64,000 bases of DNA. Origin: VRUE01 sp036271315. Its GTDB lineage: Bacteria > Actinomycetota > Thermoleophilia > Solirubrobacterales > 70-9. The notes below the pieces were generated by a model, which searched no databases, was not told the origin of the DNA, and saw only the letters and a program-made list of their open reading frames with translations. The stretch lies in assembly GCA_036271315.1 (NCBI GenBank), contig DATBAV010000036.1, forward strand, positions 1-64,000, read 5' to 3'. Position 1 is the stretch's first letter. The number at the start of each line of letters is the position of its first letter. A program made the translations under genes and the position numbers. Below are positions 39,850 to 49,841 of this stretch, in pieces.

Positions 39850-41037
39850 GTGGCCGGCGACGAACGGATATCCCTCAGCGAGGCATCGCGCCGCGCTGGC
39901 GTCTCTGCCGGCACGCTGAAACGCTGGGCCGAGGAAAAGGTGTTGCCGGTGCGCCGCGGTCGCTGGACCGCGGCCGCGGCGGCCCAAGCCCGCGTCGTCG
40001 CGCGAATGCGCGAGCGCGGTCACTCGCTCGAGGACCTCAAGCGCGCCGGGCGCGAGGGTCGCCTCGCCTTCGGTTTTACCGAGGACCTCTTTCCCAAAGA
40101 GGAGGAGCAGACGACGCTCGAGGAAGTCGCCCGTGAGACCGGGCTCGAGCCGGAGCTGGTGGAGCGCATCCTCGTCATCCTTGGCACCCCGCTGGGTCAG
40201 GAGCGCCTGCTCAGCCCCGAGGACGTTCAGGCGCTGCGCCACTGCGCCCGGGTCCTGGCCGCGGGCTTCCCTCTCGTCGCCTTCCTCCAGTTGGTGCGCG
40301 TCTACGTGCAGTCGCTGCGGCGGATCGCCGATGCCGAGGTCCGTCTGTTCCACCTCTACGTGCACGAACCGCTGATTCGCGACGGGGTGCCGGAGCTGGA
40401 GATGGCCGAGGAGATGGGGGAGTTGGCCGGGGACATTCTTCCTCTGGCCGCGCCGCTCACCGACTACCTCCACACCCGTTATCTGCGCTTCTTCCTCGAG
40501 CAGGACGTCGTCGGCCACATGGAGAGCGATCTGGGGATGGCCGAGTCGCAGGTGCACCATGTCCCGGTCACCCTCTGCTTCATCGACCTCACCGGTTTCA
40601 CTCGCTACACCGAGGAGGAGGGCGACTTGGAGGCGCTCGACGTGGTCGAGAACTTCGTCGAAACGGTCGAGGCGACGCTCCCTCCCGAGGCGACGATCGT
40701 CAAGACCATCGGCGACGAGGTGATGGTCGTCTCGCCCGAGCCGGCCTCGCTGACCGAGTGGGCGGTGGGTCTGATGGGCCGCTTCTCCCAGCGGCCCCAG
40801 CCCCGGGTCGGGATTCACTACGCCCAGGCCGTCTACCGCGACGGCGATTACTTCGGCACCCACGTCAACCTCGCTCATCGGGTCGTCAACCGCGCCCAGG
40901 CCGGCGAGGTGCTGGTGACCGACCGCGTCGGCGAAGCGCTGCGGGGGCGCGGTCTCAGTTGCGACCCGATCGGCGAGGTCACCCTCAGGGGCTTCCCGAC
41001 GCCGACGCCGCTCTTCGTGGTCCGCGCCGCGGACTGA
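39850..41037 (+). CDS. MerR-type HTH fused to class III adenylate/guanylate cyclase
   Basis: A 395-residue protein. Residues 1-70 form a MerR-like winged helix (SLSEASRRAGVSAGTLKRWAEE, then a wing and RMRERGHSLEDLKRA). A helical linker follows (about 80-235). The C-terminal domain (about 237-395) is a class III nucleotide cyclase with both metal Asp positions (CFIDLTGFTRYT and TIGDEVM), the purine-selecting Lys (IVKTIGD) and the Asn/Arg pair (NLAHRV). All catalytic residues appear present, so it may couple cAMP synthesis to DNA binding. Start is GTG 39850 or TTG 39847. Confidence 0.85.
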   Translation: MAGDERISLSEASRRAGVSAGTLKRWAEEKVLPVRRGRWTAAAAAQARVVARMRERGHSLEDLKRAGREGRLAFGFTEDLFPKEEEQTTLEEVARETGLEPELVERILVILGTPLGQERLLSPEDVQALRHCARVLAAGFPLVAFLQLVRVYVQSLRRIADAEVRLFHLYVHEPLIRDGVPELEMAEEMGELAGDILPLAAPLTDYLHTRYLRFFLEQDVVGHMESDLGMAESQVHHVPVTLCFIDLTGFTRYTEEEGDLEALDVVENFVETVEATLPPEATIVKTIGDEVMVVSPEPASLTEWAVGLMGRFSQRPQPRVGIHYAQAVYRDGDYFGTHVNLAHRVVNRAQAGEVLVTDRVGEALRGRGLSCDPIGEVTLRGFPTPTPLFVVRAAD

Positions 41038-41059
41038 CGTTCCGCGCGACACTTAGGAC

Positions 41060-41995
41060 ATGGAGAGCGAGCGGATGCTCGATGCGGTTCGGGAGGGCAG
41101 GCTGCTGCCGGTCGGCACGCCGCTGGTGACTCTGCTCTCCGGTGGCCGCGACTCGGTCTGCCTGCTCGACCTCGCGGTCCGCCTGCTCGGTGCCGACACG
41201 GTCACCGCGGTCCACGTCAACTACGGATTGCGCGACGACTCCGATCTCGACGAGGAGCACTGCGCGGCGTTGTGCTCCCGGCTCGGGGTCGGGCTCGCGC
41301 TCGAGCGGCCGCGCCGCCCCGAGGGACCGGGCAATCTGCAGTCGTGGGCGCGCGACACCCGTTACGCCGCGGCGGCCCAACTGGCGTTCGGCCAGGGTGC
41401 GTCGATCGCCACCGGGCATACAGCCGACGATCAGGTCGAGACCATCCTCTACCGGCTGGCCTCCTCGCCCAGTCGCCGGGCGCTGCTGGGGATGCGCGAG
41501 CGGGATGGCAGCCTGGTGCGCCCGCTGCTGGGCTTCACCCGCAAGCAGACGACTGCCTACTGCGAGGAGCGCGGCCTCGAGTGGCGCGACGATCCGAGCA
41601 ACGCCGAGGGCGGCTACGCCCGCAATCGCATTCGCCACGGCCTCGCCACGGCCCTCGCCGAAGTTCACCCGGCGGCCGCGCGCAACGTCCTGCGCACCGC
41701 CGATCTGTTGCGCGACGAGGCCGAGGTGCTCGACTCGCTTGTCGACGCCGAGCTCGGAGCGAACGGGTCGGAACGCGGCACGATCGAGCTGAGCCGCCTG
41801 GCGGAGCTGCCGCCGGCCCTGCGCCGCCTCGTCGTCCAGCGCCTCGCCGACCGCGCCGCGGGGCGGCCAGTGCCCGGCGCCGCAAACCACGCCGATCAGG
41901 TCGCGGCCCTGCGCCGCACCGGCACCGCGATGCTCGATCTCGGCGGCGGTGTGCGCGCCGTGGTCGAGCGCGGCGTGCTGCACGCTGAGCGCTGA
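41060..41995 (+). CDS. tilS: tRNA(Ile)-lysidine synthase
   Basis: A 311-residue PP-loop ATPase that converts C34 of tRNA(Ile) to lysidine, allowing AUA decoding. The PP-loop is SGGRDS (about residues 27-32), with HVNYGLRDDSD and TGHTADDQVET following. The block DDPSN...YARNRIRH (about 177-193) is diagnostic. The protein is of the short type without the C-terminal substrate domain. ATG 41060 follows the cyclase by 22 bases, and hpt follows, as in many actinobacteria. Confidence 0.94.
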   Translation: MESERMLDAVREGRLLPVGTPLVTLLSGGRDSVCLLDLAVRLLGADTVTAVHVNYGLRDDSDLDEEHCAALCSRLGVGLALERPRRPEGPGNLQSWARDTRYAAAAQLAFGQGASIATGHTADDQVETILYRLASSPSRRALLGMRERDGSLVRPLLGFTRKQTTAYCEERGLEWRDDPSNAEGGYARNRIRHGLATALAEVHPAAARNVLRTADLLRDEAEVLDSLVDAELGANGSERGTIELSRLAELPPALRRLVVQRLADRAAGRPVPGAANHADQVAALRRTGTAMLDLGGGVRAVVERGVLHAER

Positions 41996-42033
41996 CATCC
42001 GCGAGCGCGTGCTCTCTATCTAGACTGCTCCGC

Positions 42034-42597
42034 GTGACCGAGTCCTCGATCGGCGAGACCCTCGTCTCCAGTGAGGAGCTGCAACAGCGCGTAGCCGAGC
42101 TCGGTCGCCAGATCAGCGCCGACTACGCCGGTCGCGACCTCTTCATGGTCGGCGTGCTCAAGGGCGCCGTCCTCTTTCTCGCCGACCTGATGCGCCACGT
42201 CGACGTGCCCTGCGAGATCGACTTCATGGCCGTCTCCAGCTATGGCTCGCAGACCGATTCCTCCGGCGTGGTGCGCATCCTCAAGGACCTCGACGCGCCG
42301 ATCGAAGGCCGCGACGTGCTGATCGTCGAGGACATCATCGACTCCGGCCTCACCCTGCAGTACCTGATGCGCAACCTGAAGGCGCGCAACCCCGCTTCGC
42401 TGGAGGTTTGCGCCCTGCTCACCAAGCCCGAGCGCCTGCGTGTCGACCTCTCGCCGCGCTACCTCGGATTCGAGATCGCCAATCGCTTCGCGATCGGCTA
42501 CGGCCTCGACCACGGGCAGCGCTACCGCAACCTCTCCTACGTGGCCGCGTTGGACGAGCCGGGCGCCGCCTCCTCTGCTCCCACGCAGGCACGCTAA
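42034..42597 (+). CDS. hpt: Hypoxanthine phosphoribosyltransferase
   Basis: A 187-residue purine salvage enzyme that makes IMP or GMP from hypoxanthine or guanine and PRPP. The PRPP motif VLIVEDIIDSGLTL (about 98-111) and the substrate loop KGAVLFLADLMRH are intact, as is YLGFEIANRFAIGYGLD near the C-terminus. Start GTG 42034. It sits between tilS and ftsH, a common actinobacterial and firmicute order. A GGGCGG-N10-CCGCCC hairpin after its stop may be a terminator. Confidence 0.95.
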   Translation: MTESSIGETLVSSEELQQRVAELGRQISADYAGRDLFMVGVLKGAVLFLADLMRHVDVPCEIDFMAVSSYGSQTDSSGVVRILKDLDAPIEGRDVLIVEDIIDSGLTLQYLMRNLKARNPASLEVCALLTKPERLRVDLSPRYLGFEIANRFAIGYGLDHGQRYRNLSYVAALDEPGAASSAPTQAR

Positions 42598-42636
42598 TCG
42601 CACCCGGTGATCTCGTGCCTGCGCTCCCGCGTCCGG

Positions 42637-42658
42637 GGGCGGCTAGCCGAATCCGCCC
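42637..42658 (+). terminator. Hairpin between hpt and ftsH
   Basis: GGGCGG (42637-42642) pairs with CCGCCC (42653-42658) around a 10-base loop. A TTTTT run follows some 12 bases later, which is further than in a normal intrinsic terminator. It may reduce read-through from hpt into ftsH. Confidence 0.35.
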
Positions 42659-42678
42659 TGGTACGCTGATTTTTCCCT

Positions 42679-44646
<1,968 letters not shown>

Positions 44647-44654
44647 CGGTGGGG

Positions 44655-44741
44655 GCCGTTGGGTGGCCCTCGCCCTGACAAATGCCGGCCTAATTAGACC
44701 GGCATTTTGAGTATCCGCCAGTACGAGGGCCACCCAACGGC
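44655..44741. repeat. Nested palindrome between ftsH and folP
   Basis: An 18-bp perfect outer stem, GCCGTTGGGTGGCCCTCG (44655-44672) with 44724-44741, encloses a second hairpin AAATGCCGG (44680-44688) / CCGGCATTT (44699-44707). The inner arm ends TTTT, so read on the plus strand it may work as a terminator for ftsH. The two-level layout echoes the three-copy element, but the sequences are unrelated. Confidence 0.75.
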
Positions 44742-44770
44742 TTCACTCGACAGGTAGCGATACTCCGTCC

Positions 44771-45556
44771 ATGAATCCGAAGCTGATGGGCGTCGTCAAC
44801 GTCACCCCAGATTCTTTTTCCGATGGGGGCAGGTATCTCGATGCCGATGCGGCCGTTCGGCATGGCGAAAAGCTTGTTCGGGACGGGGCGGCAATTTTGG
44901 ATGTGGGGGGGGAATCGACTCGGCCAGGTGCCGAAGAAGTGGATGAGGCGGAGGAGCTGCGGAGGGTCGAGCCTGTCGTTCGGGCGTTGGCTGGCGGTGC
45001 GACCGTTTCGATCGACACCTCGAAGCTGGCGGTTGCCGAGGCGGCGCTGGATGCCGGTGCCTCGATCGTCAATGACGTGACCGCGTTCAAGCACGATCCC
45101 GGGATGGCGGGACTGTGTGCGGAGCGCGGGGTGGGGGTGGTGCTGATGCACATGCCGGGGAATCCGCGGACGATGCAGGACGACCCGCGCTATGACGACG
45201 TGGTCGATGACGTCAAGGCGTTCCTGTTCGAGCGGATGGGGTTTGCGGTTGGCCAGGGGATTGAAGAGGAGCGGATTTGGCTGGACCCGGGGATCGGGTT
45301 CGGCAAGACGCTGGAGCACAACCTGGAGCTGCTGCGCAGGCTGGGAGAGCTGCGGGATCTGGGACGGCTGTTGGTGGTCGGGACCTCGCGCAAGAGCTTC
45401 ATCGGCAAGGTCGACGGGTCGGATGTGGAGGACCGGATCGGCGGTTCGATCGCCACATCTGTGCTTGCGGCCGCGGAGGGGGCGGACGTGCTGCGGGTGC
45501 ACGACGTCGCCGAGATGGCGCAGGCGCTCGCGGTCACAAACGCGGTCCTTGGGTAG
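44771..45556 (+). CDS. folP: Dihydropteroate synthase
   Basis: A 261-residue DHPS that joins p-aminobenzoate to 6-hydroxymethyl-dihydropterin diphosphate in folate synthesis. Signature 1 is GVVNVTPDSFSDGG (about 7-20), signature 2 ILDVGGESTRPGA (about 41-53), then SIDTSK, NDVTAF, LMHMPG and DPGIGFGK, ending GTSRKSFIG. All fit a functional enzyme. It heads a folP-folB-folK operon. In related clusters folE often precedes folP; here the spacer holds only a palindrome. Confidence 0.96.
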   Translation: MNPKLMGVVNVTPDSFSDGGRYLDADAAVRHGEKLVRDGAAILDVGGESTRPGAEEVDEAEELRRVEPVVRALAGGATVSIDTSKLAVAEAALDAGASIVNDVTAFKHDPGMAGLCAERGVGVVLMHMPGNPRTMQDDPRYDDVVDDVKAFLFERMGFAVGQGIEEERIWLDPGIGFGKTLEHNLELLRRLGELRDLGRLLVVGTSRKSFIGKVDGSDVEDRIGGSIATSVLAAAEGADVLRVHDVAEMAQALAVTNAVLG

Positions 45557-45565
45557 GTTCCACCT

Positions 45566-45988
45566 ATGGAGGCACACGGCAACGGGTTCGATTCGCGGGT
45601 CGAGGTGGAGCTGCGTGGGCTCTCGATCTACACCCATCACGGCGTCAGCGATTCCGAGCAGGAGGTCGGCCAGCGGCTCGAGTTCGACATCTCCTTCGAC
45701 GTGCCCGATTGCGACGCGGTGCTCACCGACCGGATCGAGGACACGGTCGACTACGCCGAGGTCTGCGACATCGTCGCCCTCGCCGCCACCGAGCGCAGCT
45801 ATCGCACGCTCGAGCGCCTCGCCCAGGTCGTCGGCGGGCGGCTGATGGAGCGCTACGGCTGCGAGTCGGTGCGCGTCCGCGCCGCCAAGCCGGAGCCGCC
45901 GCTTCCGCTGGCGATCCAGGAGGTCGCCGTCGAGGTCGTCCACGAGCGTGCCGAAGAGGCCGACGAGGACGAGGCCGAAGCGAGCTGA
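45566..45988 (+). CDS. folB: Dihydroneopterin aldolase
   Basis: A 140-residue DHNA, the folate enzyme that releases glycolaldehyde from dihydroneopterin. It has ELRGLSIYTHHGVSDSEQEVGQRLE (in pieces, residues 11-35), the conserved YAEV (about 68), catalytic Glu and the C-terminal VRVRAAKPEPPLP with the key Lys and Pro. A C-terminal acidic tail of about 20 residues extends beyond the usual end. It lies nine bases after folP and eight before folK. Confidence 0.93.
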   Translation: MEAHGNGFDSRVEVELRGLSIYTHHGVSDSEQEVGQRLEFDISFDVPDCDAVLTDRIEDTVDYAEVCDIVALAATERSYRTLERLAQVVGGRLMERYGCESVRVRAAKPEPPLPLAIQEVAVEVVHERAEEADEDEAEAS

Positions 45989-45996
45989 GCGGTGCC

Positions 45997-46527
45997 GTGA
46001 GGACCGGTTACCTTGGGCTCGGCTCCAATGTTGGCGACCGCGAGTCGCATCTGCGCGCGGCGATAGAGATGCTGCGCGAAGCTGGGGTCGAGGTCGAGGC
46101 GATCTCCTCCACCTATGAGACCGAGCCGGTCGGCGAGGTGCTGGACCAGGCCGACTTCCTCAACGCCGCGATTCGCATCCGCACCGAGCTCGAGCCGGAA
46201 GCCCTGCTCGACCTCTGCAAGGAGATCGAGGTCGGCCGCGGCCGCGGCCTCGACGCTCCCCGCCACAGTCCCCGCCCGCTCGACGTCGATCTGCTCCTGC
46301 TCGGAGACCTCGAGCTCACCACCGAGCGCCTCACGTTGCCCCACCCCGAGGTCAGTAGCCGCCGCTTCGTCCTCGCACCTCTACTCGAGCTCGATCCCGA
46401 GCTGGCTCTTCCCGATGGGACCCAATTGACCGATGCTCTCGATGCGCTCGGCCCTGGTCAGCGGGCGACGAAGGTTGGACCGCCGCCCCCGGACGCGGGA
46501 GGCAACGGGCGAGATCTCCGTGTGTGA
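45997..46527 (+). CDS. folK: HPPK, 2-amino-4-hydroxy-6-hydroxymethyldihydropteridine diphosphokinase
   Basis: A 176-residue HPPK that pyrophosphorylates the pterin before the FolP step. The start GTG 45997 gives YLGLGSNVGDRESHL (about 4-18). Then come TYETEPVG, DFLNAAIRI, the signature PRPLDVDLLLLGD (about 88-100), LPHPEVSSRRFVLAPL and the C-terminal region. Eight bases separate it from folB. It meets the convergent thioredoxin-fold gene with directly adjacent stop codons. Confidence 0.95.
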   Translation: MRTGYLGLGSNVGDRESHLRAAIEMLREAGVEVEAISSTYETEPVGEVLDQADFLNAAIRIRTELEPEALLDLCKEIEVGRGRGLDAPRHSPRPLDVDLLLLGDLELTTERLTLPHPEVSSRRFVLAPLLELDPELALPDGTQLTDALDALGPGQRATKVGPPPPDAGGNGRDLRV

Positions 46528-47307
46528 CTAGCGCCCGTTGCCGGGAGCGGAGGGGGCGGCGGCGGTATCGTCGCGCAGTTGCTGCAGCCAGGCCGGCGGC
46601 AGGATCGGCGGCGCTTTGCCTGGGTAATGGGGAATGACCCGCTTGGCCAGAGCGCCGGCGGGTCGGCGCTCGATTGCCGGGCGCAGATCGTCGAGCGTCA
46701 TCGCCAGGGCGAGGCTGGGGGCGATCTGGAAGTCGGCGGCGTTGAGCTGCTCGCCGTTCAGGACCCCCGCCTCGATCCAGGCGTCGATCTTGTCGAGGTA
46801 GCCCGGCAAGGCGGCGAGGTCGCGCCGCACGTTCTCGTCAGTTGCCTCGTTGGTGCGGGCGGCGAGGGCGACGATCGGCGCCGCCGTCTTCACCGCGAGG
46901 CCGATCGGGATGCCGAGCTTGGCTCCCTCGGAGTAGCTGCGCAGGGAGGAGCTGTCCTTCTTGATCGACCACCAGGAGATCTGGCGGAGCGGGTGCTGCA
47001 GCTCCTCGTCGCCGAAGCGCTCGGCCTCCTCGACGGTGGCGCGCTGCTCGGGATCGTCGGGGAAGAGCGCCGGCTGTGGCTGCACTCGCTCGAGCTCGCG
47101 GGCGATCGGGCGTGAGCCCTGCACCTTGCGCCCGTCGATCTTCAGCGCCGGCACCGTTTTGCCCGCAAAGCCGAGGGCGCGCAGGATTCCCTTCGACATC
47201 ACCGGGAAGAGGTCGGTGCGCTTGTAGGCGATGCCCTTGTGCTCCAGCATCGCCCGCGCCGCCATCCCAGGATGCGAGCCCGGAATCGTGTAAAGACGCG
47301 CCTCCAC
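46528..47307 (-). CDS. Glutathione S-transferase-like protein
   Basis: A 259-residue protein with a GST-type architecture: an N-terminal thioredoxin-fold domain (EARLYTIPGSHPGMAARAMLEHKGIAYKR in pieces, with TVPALKIDGRKVQGSRPIARELE as the beta-beta-alpha half) and an all-helical C-terminal domain. The catalytic Ser/Cys position reads SHPGM. Most actinobacteria lack glutathione, so the thiol partner is unknown and the role may be structural. GTG 47307 is chosen because family folds begin here. It is divergent from coaX. Confidence 0.8.
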   Translation of the reverse strand: MEARLYTIPGSHPGMAARAMLEHKGIAYKRTDLFPVMSKGILRALGFAGKTVPALKIDGRKVQGSRPIARELERVQPQPALFPDDPEQRATVEEAERFGDEELQHPLRQISWWSIKKDSSSLRSYSEGAKLGIPIGLAVKTAAPIVALAARTNEATDENVRRDLAALPGYLDKIDAWIEAGVLNGEQLNAADFQIAPSLALAMTLDDLRPAIERRPAGALAKRVIPHYPGKAPPILPPAWLQQLRDDTAAAPSAPGNGR

Positions 47308-47342
47308 GGCGCCGATCCTACGGCGTCGGCGATAATCGCGCC

Positions 47343-48122
47343 GTGCTGCTCGCGGTCGACGTCGGTAACACCCAAACCCACCTGGGCGCCTTCGAGGGCG
47401 AGCGCCTTGCCGAGCACTGGCGCTTCCAGACCCGTTCGGGCGCAACCGGCGATGAGCTGGCCGAGCGGATCAGCGGCCTCTTCGGCCTCTGTGACATGTC
47501 CTTCGCCGAGATCGACGCCGTCTGCGTCTCCTCGGTCGTGCCGCCGCTCGGCGCCCAGTTCGAACAGCTGACCGAGCGTTACCTCGAGGCCGAGTGCCTG
47601 ACGATCGGGCCCGGGTTGAAGACCGGGATGCCGATCCGGATCGAGAATCCCCTCGAGGTGGGCGCCGACCGCCTTGTCAACGCGATCGCCGCCTACGAGC
47701 GATTCGGTGAGGCGTGTGTCTCCGTCGATTTCGGGACCGGCATCAACATCGACGCGGTCTCCGCCGATGGCGAGTATCTCGGCGGCGCGATCGGACCTGG
47801 CCTCGCACCTTCGCTCAGCGCTCTGATCGAACGAGCGGCCCGGATCACCAGGATCGATCTCGAAGAGCCGCGGGAAGCCATCGGTCGTTCGACCCGGGCT
47901 GCGATCCACTCTGGTTTCATCTTTGGCTTCGCCGGGTTGATCGACGGCATCGTGGGACGGATCGAAGAGGAGCTGCCGAACCCGCATGTGCTCGCAACCG
48001 GCGGCTACGCCTCGGTCGTCGTGCCCTTCACCGAGACGATCGATGAGGTCGACGACATGCTTACCCTGAAGGGGCTGCGCCTGATCCATGAACGCAACAC
48101 CCGAACAGCCGGCACTGACTGA
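47343..48122 (+). CDS. coaX: Type III pantothenate kinase
   Basis: A 259-residue ASKHA-fold kinase for the first step of CoA synthesis. It has the N-terminal phosphate motif LLAVDVGNTQTHLGAF (about 2-17), GADRLVNAIAAYE (about 106-118, monovalent-cation and substrate site), VSVDFGTGINIDAV (about 125-138) and GGAIGPGLAPSL. The second motif is usually DFGTATTFD, so GTGIN is a deviation. Start GTG 47343. Its last 35 bases overlap the dus gene in another frame. Confidence 0.93.
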   Translation: MLLAVDVGNTQTHLGAFEGERLAEHWRFQTRSGATGDELAERISGLFGLCDMSFAEIDAVCVSSVVPPLGAQFEQLTERYLEAECLTIGPGLKTGMPIRIENPLEVGADRLVNAIAAYERFGEACVSVDFGTGINIDAVSADGEYLGGAIGPGLAPSLSALIERAARITRIDLEEPREAIGRSTRAAIHSGFIFGFAGLIDGIVGRIEEELPNPHVLATGGYASVVVPFTETIDEVDDMLTLKGLRLIHERNTRTAGTD

Positions 48123-49092
48123 TCCCCTCCGGATCGGCGACGTCGAGATCTCAAACCGCGTCCTGCTAGCTCCCCTGGCGGGGATCGGCAACTGGTTCGT
48201 GCGCCTGCAGGCCAAGCGGCACGGCGCCGGCCTGGCGGTCTCGGAGATGGTCTCCAGCTTCGGCCTGCACCACCGCAACGAGCGCACCCTGCGCGAGCTG
48301 ATGCGGATCCATCCCGATGAGCACCCGGTCTCGGTGCAGCTCTTCGGCCACGACGCCGAGGTGATGCGCTCGGCCGCAACGGTGGCGGCCGAGGCGGGTG
48401 CCGACCTGATCGACATCAACATGGGCTGCCCGGTGCGCAAGGTGCGCAAGACCGGCGCTGGGGCCGAGTTGCTGCGTGAGCCCGAGCTGGCGCTGGCCCT
48501 GGCGCGGGGCGCGGTCGAGGGCGGCGGCGGCCTGCCGGTGACGGTGAAGCTGCGCTCGGGGATCGAAGTCGGCGACCGCTCCGGTTTCGATCTGGCGCTG
48601 CGCCTCGCCGAGGAGTCCGGTGTCGCCGCGGTCGGCTTCCACCCGCGGGCGGCAACGGTCGGCCACAAGGGCAGCCCCGACTATGCCCTCACCCGCGAGC
48701 TGGTCGAGCGGATCGAGGTTCCGGTGATCGTCTCTGGCGGCCTCAAGAGCGCCGAGGCCGCGCGCCGCGCCTACGAGGAGTCGGGGGCCGCGGCGGTGAT
48801 GATCGCCCGCGGCTCGCTGGGCAATCCCTGGGTCTTCGAAGAGCTCACCGGCCGGCGCTCCTCGCCGCCGGATCGCGATGAGGTGGCGGTGGAGCTGCTC
48901 TGGGTGATCGATCGTGCCGAGGAGCACCTCGGCACCGAGCGCGCCGGTCGCTACCTGCGCAAGTTCTACCCCTGGTACATGGAGTCACTTGGCGCCCCGA
49001 CTGAGCTTGCCGACGAGCTCCAGCGCCACGCCGACCTGCCGCAGGCGCGCCGCTTGATCGCCGATCTAGCCGCTCCAGCGCCCTCGCTATAA
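48088..49092 (+). CDS. dus: tRNA-dihydrouridine synthase
   Basis: A 334-residue flavoenzyme that reduces uridines in tRNA D-loops. Features are the FMN-binding APLAGIGN-type start (VLLAPLAGI, about 27), VQLFGHD, the catalytic Cys in NMGCPVRKV (about 111-119), VTVKLRSGI, FHPRAATVGHKGSPDY and VSGGLKSAEAA. The sequence fits the DusB-like group common in Gram-positives. It overlaps coaX by 35 bases, which implies coupling. A terminator-like hairpin follows the stop. Confidence 0.93.
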   Translation: MNATPEQPALTDPLRIGDVEISNRVLLAPLAGIGNWFVRLQAKRHGAGLAVSEMVSSFGLHHRNERTLRELMRIHPDEHPVSVQLFGHDAEVMRSAATVAAEAGADLIDINMGCPVRKVRKTGAGAELLREPELALALARGAVEGGGGLPVTVKLRSGIEVGDRSGFDLALRLAEESGVAAVGFHPRAATVGHKGSPDYALTRELVERIEVPVIVSGGLKSAEAARRAYEESGAAAVMIARGSLGNPWVFEELTGRRSSPPDRDEVAVELLWVIDRAEEHLGTERAGRYLRKFYPWYMESLGAPTELADELQRHADLPQARRLIADLAAPAPSL

Positions 49093-49126
49093 TCCCGCGA
49101 CTTCCGGCCCTGGTGTGGTGAGGCAG

Positions 49127-49150
49127 ACGCCGCCGCACTTGGGCGTTTTT
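49127..49150 (+). terminator. Intrinsic terminator after dus
   Basis: ACGCC (49127-49131) pairs with GGCGT (49142-49146) and is followed by a TTTTT run at 49146-49150. It lies 35 bases beyond the dus stop and before the greA start. Confidence 0.6.
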
Positions 49151-49206
49151 GGGTCTAGGAGCCGTTTGCGGCAGTTCTCAATCCACTAAAGCGAGGTTGG
49201 ACCAAA

Positions 49207-49686
49207 GTGAGTCGCCAGTCCGTCATCACCCCCGAGGGTCTCGAGAAACTCAAAGAGGAGATCGATCACCTCACGACCGTGAAGCGACGCGAGGTCGCCG
49301 AACGGATCAAGGAGGCGCGTGAGTTCGGCGACATCTCCGAGAACGCCGAGTACGACGACGCCAAGAACGAGCAGGCCCTACTCGAGCAGCGGATCGCCCA
49401 GCTCGAAGAGCGGCTGCGCCGCGCCACCGTGATCGACGAGAAAGTCATCGGCACCGACGAAGTGCAGTTCGGCTCGATCGTCCACGTCAAGGACCAGAAG
49501 ACCGATGTCTCGCAGAAGTTCCAGATCGTCGGCTCGACCGAGGCCGACCCGCTTGAGCACAAGCTCTCCAACGAGTCGCCGATCGGCAAAGCGCTGCTTG
49601 GCCACAAGCGCAATGACATCGTCACGGTCGAGGTTCCGCGCGGGCCGAAGAAGAAGCTGAAGATCACCAAGATCGAGACCGCCTAA
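49207..49686 (+). CDS. greA: Transcription elongation factor GreA
   Basis: A 159-residue GreA that rescues backtracked RNA polymerase by stimulating transcript cleavage. The N-terminal coiled coil carries ITPEGLEKLKEEID and ISENAEYDDAKNEQ (the tip acidic residues and DDA region, about 41-54). The C-terminal FKBP-like domain shows IVGSTEADP, ISNESPIGKALLG-like and EVPRGPKKKLKITKI. Length is normal. Start GTG 49207. Element copy C begins 14 bases after its stop. Confidence 0.96.
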   Translation: MSRQSVITPEGLEKLKEEIDHLTTVKRREVAERIKEAREFGDISENAEYDDAKNEQALLEQRIAQLEERLRRATVIDEKVIGTDEVQFGSIVHVKDQKTDVSQKFQIVGSTEADPLEHKLSNESPIGKALLGHKRNDIVTVEVPRGPKKKLKITKIETA

Positions 49687-49699
49687 AGGCACTTGCCGG

Positions 49700-49812
49700 G
49701 AGACGGTCTCGGCAGGGGTTTCGCTTAACTTTTTCGGTGGAACCGCGCCGGCTGGCGCCGCGAGGAATTGCCGAAAAAGTACAAGACGCTTCACCCCTGC
49801 CGAGACCGTCTC
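49700..49812. repeat. Nested palindromic element, copy C (inverted)
   Basis: The outer arms at 49700-49719 and 49793-49812 pair perfectly over 20 bp. The inner ACTTTTTCGG (49728-49737) pairs with CCGAAAAAGT (49771-49780). Its reverse complement matches copy B closely over 83 bases (seven differences), but the outer GAGACGGTCTCGG arm is unique. It lies between two genes on the same strand, so it is not restricted to convergent ends. Confidence 0.88.
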
Positions 49813-49841
49813 TAGGTAGTGCGCTGTAGGGTCGCGCGCAG

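Noticed and set aside
49088..49093. A perfect TATAAT as a possible greA promoter.
   Set aside because: It overlaps the dus stop codon, has no -35 at normal spacing, and a terminator lies between it and greA.
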